Shown here piece after piece: positions 37,253 through 45,846 of a DNA stretch of 64,000 bases. Within the stretch, counting starts at the first letter, position 1. Each line of letters starts with the position of its first letter. The stretch covers positions 1 to 64,000 of the forward strand of contig JAFAFL010000151.1 of assembly GCA_023423535.1 (NCBI GenBank), given 5' to 3'. This DNA comes from Pseudomonadota bacterium (lineage in GTDB: Bacteria > Myxococcota > Myxococcia > Myxococcales > Myxococcaceae). Under the pieces are notes generated by a model. That model did not search any database. It worked only from the letters and a program-made list of their open reading frames with translations, and was not told the origin of the DNA. Made by a program: the position numbers and the translations under genes.

Positions 37253-37702
37253 TCAGCTCACCGTCAGCTCGTGCCAGAGCCGTGCGTCGGCAAAGCGCGC
37301 AAGGTGCCCGACGTTGGTGGTCGCCAGCACGACGCGCTTGCCGGACGCTTCCGCCACCTGACGCGCCTGCGCAACGAGGATCATGTCGCCGTCGAGCTCC
37401 CGGTTCCCGGCGGTCGGCTGGCCTGTTTGTCGCGCGTCCGCCCAGAGCGCTGCCGCCACCATCAGCTGACGGGTGCTGATCTCGACGACTTCGAGCGCGC
37501 CTCTCAGTTGATCGAGGCGACGCAGGCCGGCAGTACGTCCTGCCCGAAGGAGCTCGCGGCGGACCTCGTAGTCACAGATGTCCGGGATGCGCACGTCTGC
37601 GCCGTTCGCCAGCAGCGCATCCAGCCAGGCCCTGCAGCGCGCCGTCGTCTCGTCACCTCGTGGGTGCGTGACCATCCCCAGCGGACCGCTGTCGAGCATC
37701 AC
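37253..37702 (-). CDS. VapC-type PIN domain ribonuclease toxin
   Basis: 149 residues. PIN acidic residues are in place: Asp4 in MLDSGPLG, Glu46 in DYEVRRE, Asp104/Asp106 in ELDGDMILVAQA, with ATTNVGHLARF at the C-terminus. This is the VapC branch common in cyanobacteria and other large-genome bacteria (IP-x-x-DYEVRRELLRAG). Such toxins cleave RNA and need a neighbouring antitoxin. The start codon GTG at 37702 overlaps the upstream gene's TGA (GTGA), so the two are translationally coupled. That upstream gene is much longer than a normal antitoxin. Confidence 0.85.
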   Translation of the reverse strand: MMLDSGPLGMVTHPRGDETTARCRAWLDALLANGADVRIPDICDYEVRRELLRAGRTAGLRRLDQLRGALEVVEISTRQLMVAAALWADARQTGQPTAGNRELDGDMILVAQARQVAEASGKRVVLATTNVGHLARFADARLWHELTVS

Positions 37703-38595
37703 GACGTCGTCGAGGGAAAGAGCTGTCGGTCTGATGTCCGGTCCTCATCGAGAGCGCGGCGAAGAGCCTCCCAGGAGTCCTTCTGCTCCGCTTCGTCCTC
37801 TGCATCCCACGCGTGTAGTGCCGCGCGTGCGCGGGCGTTCCTCGCAGCACGCTGCTCCGCCCAGAGCGCGAAGGCGCGTGTGTCGCCGCCACCCGTCGCC
37901 GGTTCGAAGTACCAGGGCAGCCTCAACCGCGGGTCGTCCTGCGCGAGCAGGCTCGCGAACCGAAGACTGTCTGCATCCGCCAGGAGGCACAGTTCGGCCC
38001 AGCGTTCCGGGCTGCCGTCGTCCAGCTCCGCCCCCGTCAGGGCCGCGAGGAGGAGCACCGTGCCTTCGAGCCCGGGCATCGCCTCCGAAGCCTGAAGCCG
38101 GGGTAGCTCGGCCAGGAGCTGCTGGAGTTCCGCCCGAGAATCCTCCGACTGCGACTGCGCAATCACCTCGAGTCCGATTCCAGCGATCGCGCCGGTGGTG
38201 CAGAGCGCTCGAACCGCCGCCGTTCGCGCATCTACCGGTAGTCGTCCGACGAGTTCGCCCTGCGCCCGCAACCGCGCGTGCAACTGGACGAGGAGTTCTT
38301 CTCGCCCGAGTTCTGGAAGAACCTCGATCGCTGCGCGGATGCTGACCTGGTAGCCGATGAATTCGGCGGTGACCTCGGCGATGAGATCGCGGGTCAGCGT
38401 CTGCGCGTGAAGCAACCTCCCAAAGGACTGCTTCAGCGCATTCGGTGCCCAATGCACCCGCGCACGCACCTCTGCCGGAAGCCGCGAGAGCAGCTCGGCC
38501 AGGGACGTCGGCGTCAGCGGGCTGATGGGCGCAGCGACCAGAGGCACCTCCAGAGGCGGTACCGATGGCTTAATCCTCGGGGGCCTGATGGGCAA
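37699..38595 (-). CDS. Large helical partner of the PIN toxin (putative fused antitoxin)
   Basis: 298 residues from the TTG at 38595 (first possible start after an in-frame TGA; a GTG about 48 bases later is also possible). The protein is almost all helix. Its last 40 residues, ending EALRRALDEDRTSDRQLFP, resemble the C-terminus of the short antitoxins that accompany this VapC branch; that resemblance is from memory. The 250-residue N-terminal part is unlike any antitoxin I know. The 4-bp GTGA overlap with the toxin gene supports a toxin-antitoxin pair in which the antitoxin has gained a large domain, perhaps a sensor. No DNA-binding motif was recognised. Confidence 0.65.
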   Translation of the reverse strand: MPIRPPRIKPSVPPLEVPLVAAPISPLTPTSLAELLSRLPAEVRARVHWAPNALKQSFGRLLHAQTLTRDLIAEVTAEFIGYQVSIRAAIEVLPELGREELLVQLHARLRAQGELVGRLPVDARTAAVRALCTTGAIAGIGLEVIAQSQSEDSRAELQQLLAELPRLQASEAMPGLEGTVLLLAALTGAELDDGSPERWAELCLLADADSLRFASLLAQDDPRLRLPWYFEPATGGGDTRAFALWAEQRAARNARARAALHAWDAEDEAEQKDSWEALRRALDEDRTSDRQLFPSTTS

Positions 38596-38644
38596 CCGGG
38601 CGGGGCTTCAGGAGCACGCCGCCCGCTCCCTTGCCCGGAGGCGC

Positions 38645-39676
38645 CTACGTCCCCTTCCTCCGGTCCCACAGCTCACCCAGCCTCCCCGGCCGGCTGTTCG
38701 CGGGCATGCGCGACACGATGTACGAGACGGTGTCGTGCAGCGTCTCGTGCGGATCGCGGGCGCGGAAGCCCAGCTCGCGCTCCGCCTTGGCGCTGTCGAA
38801 GTAGAAGAAGTGCTCGCCGATCTCCACTTCCTGCGGCACCAGCGACGGCTTCGTCCCGCGCATGTCGGCCCACTTCTCCAGCAGGTGCGCGCCGAGCACG
38901 TTCAACTGCTTCGGCAGTCTCAACGGAGGCGTGCGGACGCCCGTCATGCGCGACAGGCGTTCGTAGAACTCCCTCAGCGACATGTTCACGCCCATCAGGT
39001 GCCGGCCGCCGAGCTCACCCTTCGTCAGCGCGGCATGGAAGCCCGCCGCCGCGTCGCGCACGTCCACGAAGCTCATGCCGCCGTTCGGCATGGACGGGAT
39101 GTCGCCCGCGAGGAACTTCGCCACCGTCCAGGTACTCGAGAGCCGGTCGTCGCCCGGGCCGAGCAGCAGCGACGGGTTCATCACCACCAGCGGGATGGAG
39201 TGCTTGCGGCAGTACTCGAGCGTCATCCGCTCTTCGTGGATCTTCGACGCGTAGTACGGCCAGCGCCCGGTGACCTCGATCGGGTAGAGGTCCTCCTCGG
39301 TGTGGATCTTCTCGTCCGCGCTCACCGCGATCGCGCCGCTGGTCGAAGCGAGGATGAACCGCTTCAACTGCGGACACCGCTCTCGGACTTCACTGAGCAG
39401 CGACCGCGTCGCGTCCACGTGGAGCGCGTACATCTTGCGCCCGTCCTTCGGGTCGAACGAGACGAGCCCGGCGAGGTGGTACACGGCCTCCACGCCCTCT
39501 AGCGCGCGGCGCACCGCCTCCTTATCCTGCAGGTCCGCCTGGATGAACTCAGCGCCCTGCAGCGCGGGGCCCGGCTTCGAGCGGCCGATGCCCACGACCT
39601 GGTGCCCGTCCTTCAGCAACAGGGGCACGAGGTGCGCGCCCAGAAACCCGGTCGCTCCGGTGACGAGGATCCTCAC
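38645..39676 (-). CDS. NAD-dependent epimerase/dehydratase family protein, lipid operon
   Basis: 343 residues. Extended SDR: TGATGFLGAHLVPLLLKDGH (cofactor loop), HLAGLVSFD, ASTSGAIAVS and YYASKIHEE (Tyr-x-x-x-Lys). Family members of this shape include 3-beta-hydroxysteroid dehydrogenase-like and dihydroflavonol reductase-like enzymes. It overlaps the end of the 1,484-residue reductase/ligase/acyltransferase gene by 4 bp, so the two form a two-gene operon and probably one pathway. A dehydrogenase next to ElbD is known in the myxobacterial ether-lipid cluster, which this pair may represent (inference). Confidence 0.85.
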   Translation of the reverse strand: MRILVTGATGFLGAHLVPLLLKDGHQVVGIGRSKPGPALQGAEFIQADLQDKEAVRRALEGVEAVYHLAGLVSFDPKDGRKMYALHVDATRSLLSEVRERCPQLKRFILASTSGAIAVSADEKIHTEEDLYPIEVTGRWPYYASKIHEERMTLEYCRKHSIPLVVMNPSLLLGPGDDRLSSTWTVAKFLAGDIPSMPNGGMSFVDVRDAAAGFHAALTKGELGGRHLMGVNMSLREFYERLSRMTGVRTPPLRLPKQLNVLGAHLLEKWADMRGTKPSLVPQEVEIGEHFFYFDSAKAERELGFRARDPHETLHDTVSYIVSRMPANSRPGRLGELWDRRKGT

Positions 39677-42600
39677 GACCGCTTCTCCTTCCCGCGCAGC
39701 GCGCGCGTCTCTGCCGGAACCGTCACGCCCTGCACCTCCTTGTGCGGCACCGGAACGCGGCGACCGTCACGCAGCGCCTGCACCACCTGCTCGGCGTGAC
39801 GCGTGATGTAGCGGTAGCTCTCCGAACGCGACATGCCGGTGACGGCCCGCTTCATCACGTCGAGCTCGATCGGCGGCCCGATGCGGACCTTCAGCTCCTT
39901 GCGCTTCGGGAACATCGATCCCTTCGGCAGCGCGTCGTAGGTCCCCTCCAGGTACATCGGCAGCACGTCCACGTTGTAGTGCAGCGCGAGGTACCCGAGC
40001 GTCGGGTAGAACTCCTGCAGCTCACCGTTCGGCGAGCGCGTGCCCTCGGGGAAGATGAGCAGGTTGTAGCCCTGCGTCAGCGCCTCGCCCGCCATGCGCA
40101 GGGACTCACGCAGCGAACCGTGGCGCTCCATCGGCACGAGGTTGGTGAAGTTCTCGAACCACGCGCGCTTGAGCGGCGTGTCGAAGAAGTAGTCGCGCGC
40201 GGCCAGCGTGGTCATGCGCTCGCCCTGCTCGCCGAGCGCCACCTTCACCAGCCCCATGTCGAGGTGGCTCGCGTGGTTCGCGATGACGAGGAAGTTCCGG
40301 TTCTGCGGGATGAAGCTCTTCCCGCTGACCTCCACGTCGAACACGCCGCCGAAGAGCACCTTCTGGCCGAAGGACACCAGCTGCCGGCCCACCTGCGAGA
40401 CGCTCTCCGGAACGGCGATCTCGTCGTCCTCGTCGCGCTCGTCCTCGCGCGGGTGGAGCTCCTTCTGCACCGCCGCCGCATGCGCGCGACGACCGGTCGA
40501 AGCGATGAGCTTGCGCAGGTCATCCACCGTCTGCAGCTGCGACAGATCCTCCACCGCCGGCAGCGGCACGCCCGCCTGCTCCAGCGCCGTGGACAGCTCG
40601 GTCAGCATCAGCGAGTCGCACCCGAGATCGCTCTGCAGCGACGCCTCGGGACGCACCAGCGAGAGCGGCTTCTGGGTGACCTCGGCCACCAGCGGCAGGA
40701 GCCACTCGTTGATCCCTCCCGAGCCCGCGCCGCCCGCCGCGCCCAGCGACGCCTGCGCCTTCTCCCGCGCCGCCTGCGCACCCGCGGCCACGCGCTCGAG
40801 CCGCTTGAGCTCGTCCACCACCAGCTTCCGCTTCACCTTCTTCGTCGAGGTGCGCGGCAGCTCGCCGTCCCACAGCCGGAGCACCTTCACGCGCCGGTAG
40901 AGCGGCATCTCCGCCGACACCTTGCGGAAGTGGTCCTCGATCTCGCGGCGGACCTCGTCGCGCGGGCGGTCCTTGTAGTCGGGCACGCAGAGGCACGCGA
41001 CCCTCTCGCCCACGCCGCCCTCTTCCGGCAGGCCGACGATGGAGAGCTCCTTGATGTGCTCGTGCGGCGCGTAGAGCTCCTCGAGCTCGTCCGGGTAGAC
41101 GTTCTTCCCGTTGGCGTCGATGATCACGTCCTTCATCCGCCCGAGCAGGTAGAGGTTCCCCTCCGCATCGAGCCGGCCCAGGTCGCCGGTGTGCAGCCAG
41201 CCCTCCTTCAGCACCGCGTCCGTCGCGTCGCGGTCGCCGAAGTAGCCGGCCATCACGCTCGGGCCGCGGGCGGTGACCTCGCCCACGCCGTTCTCGTCCG
41301 GGTTGAGGATGCGCAGCTCGATGCCCGGCAGCGCGCGGCCGACGGTGCCCGCCTTCCGCTTGTTCGACGCCTCCGCCACGGTGAGCACCGGCGACGACTC
41401 GGTGAGGCCGTAGCCCTCCGCGAGGTTGAAGCCGAGCTGGTGGAACGCCTTGTGGACGTCGTCCGGCAGCGCGCTTCCACCGCTGACGAGGAACTTCATC
41501 TTCCCGCCGAACTTCCGGTGCACCGGCCAGAACAGCAGCTTGCCGAAGTTGATGTCGGCGCGGTTCCGCAGCTCGCCGTGTGCGGACATCAGCGTCTTCA
41601 TCGCCTGCTCGATCACCGGCGGCCGCGCGGCCATCTCCTGGGTGATCTTCCGGTGGAGCAGCTGCCACAGCGCCGGCACGCCGATCATCGCCGTCACGCG
41701 GCCGGTCTCGAAGACGTCGCCGAGCCGGTCGGAGGTGAGCTCGTCGATGTAGGAGATCTCCGCGCCGCGGCTGAACGGGGTGAGGAAGCCCGCCGCGAAC
41801 TCGAAGGTGTGGTGCATGGGCAGCACGCTCAAGAGCCCGTCGCCCACGCCCACGTCGAACACGCCCGCGAGCTTCGCGATCAGCGACGCGAAGTTGCGGT
41901 GGGTGAGCATCACGCCCTTCGGCTGGCCCGTCGTCCCGGAGGTGAAGATGAGCGACGCCACATCGTCCGGCGCCGCCACCCGCCGCACGTCGCCGATGTG
42001 GTCCGGCTTCGTGGGATCGCCCGCCATCGCCTCGGCGAGCGAGTGGATCCTGCAGGCCACGCCCGCGTCCGCGAGCGCCTTCTCCAGGTCCGGGAAGTCC
42101 TTCGCCGCCTGATCGCTGACGAGGCAGATCTTCGCCTCCGCCCGCCGCGCGATGTTCACGATCTCCGCCGTCTTCAGCTGCGGATCGACCGGCACCACCG
42201 TCGCGCCCGCGCGCAGGATGCCGAAGTAGCCGATGCCCCACTCGGGCCGGTTCTCGCTGAGCAGGAGCACCCGGTCCTGCTTCCCCACACCCGTGGAAGG
42301 CATGAGGAGGAAGGAGCCGACGCGCGCGGCGTAGCGGTGGACCTCGCCGTAGGTGAAGCGCTCCTCGCGCTCGCCCTCCATCATCCGGAAGGCCACCCGG
42401 TGCCGCCACTCGTGCACCGACGCCTCGAGCATCTCCAAAAGGTCGCGGTACGCCGGGATGACCTTGCGCCGCTTCGTCTCCTCCTCGAGCCCCGGGAACA
42501 CGTGCTTCTCGAGGCCGGGCAGGTGGGTGTCGAGGAACCACGTGCGCCAGTCGAGCTGCTCGGGGTTCCAGGGGATCTTCGCGCGGTCGTGCGGGCTCAT

Positions 42601-44127
42601 GTCCGCGTAGAGCGAGCGCGTGTTGTCGCACCGGAAGATGTACGAGTTCTCCCAGAGGAACGGCATGAACAGCTCGATGAGCATCGACAGCGAGCGGCCC
42701 TGGGCCTCCACGTCGTCGAGCTTCTCCTTCGCGCGGTCGAGCAGCGCGTTCACCGCCGGCGCGCCCCAGCTCGGGCGCTTCTCGTCGATCGCCTTCTTGA
42801 GGAACTGCGCGCTCTTCACGAAGAACGGCGCGCTGCGCGTCTCGAACTGCCGGCGCGTCACCTGCTGCGGCTCGACGCGCGACATGAGCTCGTTCCAGAG
42901 CTTGTTGCCCGTCTCCTTCCGCCGGTAGTAGCGGCGCCGGTAGAGGCCGGTCAGCTCCACCGAGCGGTTGGAGACGAACGGGTTCGAGTCGCTCGTGCCC
43001 ATGTGGTACACGCGCCGCTCCCTGGCCACGAGCTGCCGCGCGGTCACCGCGATCGTTGCCGCCGCCACCAGATCCACCGGGATGAGGTCGAGCGTGTTCT
43101 CGCCGGCGGGGAACTGCCGGTGCCCCTTCATGCCCGCGAAGCAGAGCGGGGCGGAGGTGGTGAAGCCCTCGTTCCAGCCGGGGAAGGGGAACTGCATCGA
43201 CGTCTCGACGATCGACGGGCGCACGATCGCGTAGCGCAGGCCCGGCGTGGTCGCCATCACCTGCTCGCCGAGCGACTTCGTGTACGTGTACGTGTTCGGC
43301 CAGCCCCAGTGCGCGGCGCGGTCCATGCCCGCCTTCACCAGCTCCATCGTCAGCCACAGCTTGCGCTCACGCCCCACCGCGAGCCGCACCGTCTTCTCGT
43401 CGTTGGTGTCGCGGCCCTCGCCCTCCAGCCGCTCCAGCGCGCGCTGCCGGAAGTTGGACGTCAGCGCCTTGTCGTCCGCCTGCTCGCGCAGCCGGGCCAC
43501 GAGCTTCTCCGCGTCCTTGAGCTCGCCCTCCAGAGAGAACTCGCGCCCGTCGAGCTCGTCGCGGCGGGGGAAGTAGCCGGCGATCTCCTCGTCCTCGAAC
43601 ACGAGCCCCGAGCGGTGACCTGCGACGTACGCGGTGCTCATGTGCACCAGCGGGATGTCGAGGTCGAGGCAGAGGTCCACCGCGTTCTTCACCCCGTAGG
43701 TGTTGACGTTGAGCGACACCTCCAGCGACGGGTTGAAGGACACGAGGCCCGCGCAGTTGACGACCACGTCGAGCTTGCCGCGCAGCGCCTCCACCGTCTC
43801 CTTCTCGAGGCCGAGCGCGGGGTCGGTGATGTCGCCGTCGAAGACGGTGCACTTGTCGCGGAGGAAGGCCATCGCGCCCTCCTCGCCGAGCTCGTCGCGA
43901 AGGGGCTGGAAGGGCTCGGACGGCGCGACCTTGTCGAAGAAGCGGCGCTCGGCGGAGGCGGCGGAGCCCTTGCGGACGAGCACGTACACCCGATCCAGCT
44001 CGCGACCGTAGCGGTGCAGGAGCATGGAGAGGGTGACCTTGCCCACGAAGCCGGTCACGCCGACGAAGAGAATCCGCCGGCCGGTGAAGGCCTGGGTGAC
44101 GTTGAACTCTGAGGAGGGCTGGGACAT
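39673..44127 (-). CDS. ElbD-like megaenzyme: acyl reductase, AMP-ligase, ACP, PlsC
   Basis: 1,484 residues with four enzyme parts. Residues 15-560: fatty acyl-CoA reductase of NAD_binding_4 type (FVGVTGFVGKVTLSMLLHRY, catalytic YTKSLGEQ near 281). 560-1110: adenylate-forming ligase (LIFTSGTTGQPKGVMLTHRN near 726, GYGLTESSP, TGDLGR, KNVYPDELEE). 1140-1205: acyl carrier domain with phosphopantetheine Ser in LGCDSLML near 1170. 1260-1440: PlsC-type acyltransferase (NHASHLDMG, about 1284; FPEGTRSPNG, about 1361). This order suggests a fatty acid is activated, loaded on the ACP, reduced to an alcohol or transferred to a glycerol phosphate. The architecture resembles ElbD, a multifunctional enzyme of myxobacterial ether-lipid synthesis needed for development. 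The ATG 44127 is chosen over an upstream 44250 because the reductase begins there. Confidence 0.88.
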   Translation of the reverse strand: MSQPSSEFNVTQAFTGRRILFVGVTGFVGKVTLSMLLHRYGRELDRVYVLVRKGSAASAERRFFDKVAPSEPFQPLRDELGEEGAMAFLRDKCTVFDGDITDPALGLEKETVEALRGKLDVVVNCAGLVSFNPSLEVSLNVNTYGVKNAVDLCLDLDIPLVHMSTAYVAGHRSGLVFEDEEIAGYFPRRDELDGREFSLEGELKDAEKLVARLREQADDKALTSNFRQRALERLEGEGRDTNDEKTVRLAVGRERKLWLTMELVKAGMDRAAHWGWPNTYTYTKSLGEQVMATTPGLRYAIVRPSIVETSMQFPFPGWNEGFTTSAPLCFAGMKGHRQFPAGENTLDLIPVDLVAAATIAVTARQLVARERRVYHMGTSDSNPFVSNRSVELTGLYRRRYYRRKETGNKLWNELMSRVEPQQVTRRQFETRSAPFFVKSAQFLKKAIDEKRPSWGAPAVNALLDRAKEKLDDVEAQGRSLSMLIELFMPFLWENSYIFRCDNTRSLYADMSPHDRAKIPWNPEQLDWRTWFLDTHLPGLEKHVFPGLEEETKRRKVIPAYRDLLEMLEASVHEWRHRVAFRMMEGEREERFTYGEVHRYAARVGSFLLMPSTGVGKQDRVLLLSENRPEWGIGYFGILRAGATVVPVDPQLKTAEIVNIARRAEAKICLVSDQAAKDFPDLEKALADAGVACRIHSLAEAMAGDPTKPDHIGDVRRVAAPDDVASLIFTSGTTGQPKGVMLTHRNFASLIAKLAGVFDVGVGDGLLSVLPMHHTFEFAAGFLTPFSRGAEISYIDELTSDRLGDVFETGRVTAMIGVPALWQLLHRKITQEMAARPPVIEQAMKTLMSAHGELRNRADINFGKLLFWPVHRKFGGKMKFLVSGGSALPDDVHKAFHQLGFNLAEGYGLTESSPVLTVAEASNKRKAGTVGRALPGIELRILNPDENGVGEVTARGPSVMAGYFGDRDATDAVLKEGWLHTGDLGRLDAEGNLYLLGRMKDVIIDANGKNVYPDELEELYAPHEHIKELSIVGLPEEGGVGERVACLCVPDYKDRPRDEVRREIEDHFRKVSAEMPLYRRVKVLRLWDGELPRTSTKKVKRKLVVDELKRLERVAAGAQAAREKAQASLGAAGGAGSGGINEWLLPLVAEVTQKPLSLVRPEASLQSDLGCDSLMLTELSTALEQAGVPLPAVEDLSQLQTVDDLRKLIASTGRRAHAAAVQKELHPREDERDEDDEIAVPESVSQVGRQLVSFGQKVLFGGVFDVEVSGKSFIPQNRNFLVIANHASHLDMGLVKVALGEQGERMTTLAARDYFFDTPLKRAWFENFTNLVPMERHGSLRESLRMAGEALTQGYNLLIFPEGTRSPNGELQEFYPTLGYLALHYNVDVLPMYLEGTYDALPKGSMFPKRKELKVRIGPPIELDVMKRAVTGMSRSESYRYITRHAEQVVQALRDGRRVPVPHKEVQGVTVPAETRALRGKEKRS

Positions 44128-44349
44128 CGGGCGGCGCTTGTACCAGCCGATTCGTGAGGAATCGACCGCCGAGCGATGCCTCTCCGCGGCGGAGCGAGTC
44201 AGTCCGGGCGCTTGCGAGGCCTGTTCGCGGACGAATGCCCCAGTGGACAATATGCTTCTGCTTCTGGCGCTCGCCCGGCTGTCCTGCTACGAAGCCGCCC
44301 GCTGCCGATTTTTCTTCGGCGCGACAGACTTCCCTTGGAGGGGTACCAC

Positions 44350-44700
44350 ATGAAGAAGGCGTTCTTTGCAGCTCTTGCCGCGTCCAGCCTCGTTGCCTGC
44401 ACCTCCGTCGAGACGGCCGTCGTCTCCGGCAATGAGGTCGTCGCCAACGGTGGCCAGGCCGTGGCGGTGATCCAGGGCACGTCGATCGGCCTCACCGCGA
44501 TCTTCCACATCGTGGAGATCGTGAAGAGCGACCTCGACACCGCGGTGAACAAGCTGCTCGTCGCGGAGGCGAAGGCGATGGGTGCGAACCGCGTGGACCT
44601 GAAGTTCGCGTTCACCCAGCCGCGCCACGGCATCTTCGCGCTCGGCGGCGGCATCATCTCCTTCGTGCCGGCCTACGCGAACGGCGTGGCGGTCAAGTAG
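44350..44700 (+). CDS. Small lipoprotein
   Basis: 116 residues: lipoprotein signal MKKAFFAALAASSLVAC (Cys17), then a compact domain with VIQGTSIGLTAIFHIVE, VNKLLVAEAKAMGANRVDLK and a hydrophobic C-terminal stretch GIISFVPAYANGVAVK. The alternation of a helix then strands recalls TRL-like or YbjQ-like small lipoproteins; I leave it unnamed. The ATG at 44350 follows the expected signal. A strong terminator follows. Confidence 0.78.
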   Translation: MKKAFFAALAASSLVACTSVETAVVSGNEVVANGGQAVAVIQGTSIGLTAIFHIVEIVKSDLDTAVNKLLVAEAKAMGANRVDLKFAFTQPRHGIFALGGGIISFVPAYANGVAVK

Positions 44701-44741
44701 TCCCGTTTCACGTTCGCCTCAAAGCGCGCGTGAACCCGAAG

Positions 44742-44779
44742 CGGCGGTGGGCCCCAGGGCTCGCCGCCGTTTTTCTTTT
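44742..44779 (+). terminator. Rho-independent terminator with T-run
   Basis: A stem of about 12 bp, CGGCGGTGGGCCC paired with GGGCTCGCCGCCG, followed by TTTTTCTTTT (44770-44779). It ends the small lipoprotein transcript and lies 24 bp before rlmN. Confidence 0.85.
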
Positions 44780-44802
44780 GCCGCTGTGATACCCGTCCCT
44801 CC

Positions 44803-45846
44803 ATGGACGCGCCGCGCCGCAACCTCTACGACCTGACGCTGCCGGAGCTCACGGCGTGGCTCGGTGGCTGGGGCTTCGGCAGCTTCCACGCGCAGAAGGT
44901 GTGGACCGCGCTCTACCGGTCGCTCGCGGCCACGCACTCCGAGATTGCGGCACCACAGAAGGACGCGCTCGCGCACCGGCTCCTCGCCGAGTCCGACCTT
45001 GGCACCCTCGACGAGGTCCGCGCACTGGAGAGCAGCGACGGGCTGACGCGGAAGTTCCTCCTCGGGCTGCGGGACGGGAAGCGGATCGAGACGGTGCTGA
45101 TGCAGCACGCGGGACGCGCGACGGCGTGTGTGAGCACCCAGGCCGGCTGCGCGATGGGCTGCGTGTTCTGCGCCACCGGGCAGATGGGCTTCGAGCGGAA
45201 CCTCACGCCCGGCGAGATCGTCGCGCAGCTCGTGCACGTGAGCCGGCTGCAGCGCGTGCGCAACATCGTGCTGATGGGGATGGGCGAGCCGCTCCACAAC
45301 TACGACGCGGTGATGGGCGCGGTGGACATCGTCACCGACCCGCGTGGCCTGGCGATCGGCCCGCGCTTCATCACCCTCTCCACGGTGGGCATCGTCCCCG
45401 GCATCCGGCGATTGGCGGAGGACAAGCGTGGCATCCAGCTCGCGGTGAGCCTGCACGGCGCGACGGACGCGGAGCGCAACGCGCTGGTGCCGGTGGGCCG
45501 CAAGTGGGGGCTCGCCGAGCTGATGGACGCGTGCCGCGAGTACTGCGCGAAGCGGCGCCGGCGGATCTTCTTCGAGTGGGCGCTGATCGAAGGACGCAAC
45601 GATGGCGCGGAGCAGGCGCATGCGCTCGGCGCGTTGCTGCAGGGGATGGACGCGCACGTGAACGTCATCCCGCTCAACCCGAGCCCCGGCTACGGGCAGA
45701 GGCCCTCCTCGCCCGAGCGCGTGCACGCGTTCCAGCAGGTGCTCAGCGGCTACGGGCTTCGCAGCACCGTGCGGCAGCGGCGAGGGATCGACATCGATGC
45801 GGGGTGCGGACAGCTCAAGTCGAGCACCGCGGCCGAAGCGCGCTGA
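44803..45846 (+). CDS. rlmN: Dual-specificity 23S rRNA/tRNA adenine C2-methyltransferase
   Basis: 347 residues. Radical SAM Cys triad CAMGCVFC (Cys116, 120, 123) with the family's TQAGCAMGC context, an N-terminal helical RNA-binding domain (about 1-80), LMGMGEPLHNYD, and the C-terminal catalytic Cys in GCGQLK (Cys335). RlmN methylates A2503 of 23S rRNA and A37 of tRNAs through a Cys-methyl relay, improving translation accuracy. The ATG follows the terminator of the upstream gene; the stop directly abuts the convergent protease gene. Confidence 0.94.
   Translation: MDAPRRNLYDLTLPELTAWLGGWGFGSFHAQKVWTALYRSLAATHSEIAAPQKDALAHRLLAESDLGTLDEVRALESSDGLTRKFLLGLRDGKRIETVLMQHAGRATACVSTQAGCAMGCVFCATGQMGFERNLTPGEIVAQLVHVSRLQRVRNIVLMGMGEPLHNYDAVMGAVDIVTDPRGLAIGPRFITLSTVGIVPGIRRLAEDKRGIQLAVSLHGATDAERNALVPVGRKWGLAELMDACREYCAKRRRRIFFEWALIEGRNDGAEQAHALGALLQGMDAHVNVIPLNPSPGYGQRPSSPERVHAFQQVLSGYGLRSTVRQRRGIDIDAGCGQLKSSTAAEAR

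Noticed and set aside
39742..44112. 1,456-codon open frame on the plus strand
   Set aside because: It is antisense to the megaenzyme gene, made almost entirely of Arg, His, Leu and Val from reverse-complemented GC codons, and has no motif.
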